Of a stretch of DNA of 64,000 nt, positions 63,776 through 64,000 are shown one piece after another. The notes beneath the pieces were generated by a model. It was not told the DNA's origin and did not search any database. It worked only from the letters and a program-made list of their open reading frames with translations. The DNA comes from Lachnospiraceae bacterium (GTDB taxonomy: Bacteria; Bacillota; Clostridia; Lachnospirales; Lachnospiraceae). Position numbers and translations under genes: made by a program. Numbering within the stretch: position 1 is the stretch's first letter; each line of letters opens with the position of its first letter. The DNA is taken from NCBI GenBank assembly GCA_015057085.1, contig SVFB01000062.1, forward strand, positions 1 through 64,000, in the 5' to 3' direction.

Positions 63776-64000
63776 ATGGTAGATATTACTTTTAACCTAA
63801 AGAATTTTGAATATTTTCTTTTGATACTCGTCCGGATATCGGCATTTATCTATATTGCTCCATTTTTTGGACAATCCGGAATTCCGAATCAGGTAAAGAT
63901 TGCGGTCTCCATGGTTTGTACGATTTTAATGTACAATGTGGTGGATTTCCCGGAACTTGAATATGCCAGCGTAATCGGATATGCAGTCATTGTGGTTCGA
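63776..64000 (+). CDS. fliR: Flagellar export gate protein FliR, 5' part
   Basis: The first 75 codons are present; the rest lies beyond the right edge. The opening (FEYFLLILVRISAFIYIAPFFGQSGIPNQVKI) is typical of FliR, including the first two transmembrane segments. There is a stop codon two codons before the ATG, so this is the first start. The ribosome-binding site is weak, which suggests translational coupling to fliQ. Confidence 0.93.
   Translation, partial: MVDITFNLKNFEYFLLILVRISAFIYIAPFFGQSGIPNQVKIAVSMVCTILMYNVVDFPELEYASVIGYAVIVVR

Overview
The window is chromosomal core sequence of a motile, low-GC Gram-positive anaerobe, most probably a member of the Lachnospiraceae (Clostridia). The reasons are the B. 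subtilis-like order of the fla/che genes, FliY instead of FliN, CodY, RNase Y, the GlgC/GlgD pair, archaeal-type Asd, a GGGtGRT protein, a DUF5688 protein and strong AGGAGG ribosome-binding sites. I see no insertion sequence, prophage, integrase or CRISPR array.

Layout. 1-510: a G-rich stretch without a confident gene, then a promoter for argS. 511-7545: argS, prfC, the SOS-controlled recA-recX pair, and rny. 7570-10256: a NUDIX hydrolase, divergent aroF/aroD, and tRNA-Arg(CCG). 10351-14248: an anchored SH3b protein, rluF and ligA. 14372-17158: glgC-glgD and an Asp23-family gene. 17291-27167: one long, mostly overlapping operon, nusB-xseA-xseB-ispA-dxs-tlyA-nadK-argR-recN-glgA. 27223-32599, minus strand: a DUF5688 gene and a polyamine transporter operon (cupin regulator, potA, potB, a potC-potD fusion). 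32817-36642: tRNA-Thr(CGT), a small membrane protein, queH, argH and asd. 36778-42557: an ATPase-like gene with a degenerate P-loop, a topoisomerase III with five C-terminal zinc repeats, and an acyltransferase-like beta-helix protein. 42635-44366: a highly codon-biased NifU-like/GGGtGRT pair. 44547-45320: codY with a CodY box in its own promoter. 45627-64000: the flagellar cluster flgB-flgC-fliE-fliF-fliG-fliH-fliI-fliJ-motE/ylxF-fliK-flgD-(TIGR02530)-flgE, a terminator, then motA-motB-fliL-fliM-fliY-cheY-fliO-fliP-fliQ-fliR, the last cut by the right edge.

How it fits together. The flagellar block encodes the rod and hook (FlgB, FlgC, FliE, FlgE, FlgD, FliK), the MS ring (FliF), the switch (FliG, FliM, FliY), the export apparatus (FliH, FliI, FliJ, FliO, FliP, FliQ, FliR), the stator (MotA, MotB) and CheY. 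GlgC, GlgD and GlgA make glycogen. Dxs and IspA feed isoprenoids. LexA and CodY sites link recA and codY to DNA damage and to nutrient state.

The most unusual signal is in the motE/ylxF-like gene at 52123-52958. Its coding sequence is split between two frames exactly at two tandem, correctly phased slippery heptamers (A AAA AAA and A AAA AAG). This could be programmed -1 frameshifting, transcriptional slippage, a phase-variable poly-A tract, or a sequencing error. Other points of interest are the repeat-extended topoisomerase beside a P-loop-degenerate ATPase homologue, the PotC-PotD fusion with a candidate operator, a G-G mismatch in the acceptor stem of tRNA-Arg, and the uncharacterised NifU-like/GGGtGRT pair.
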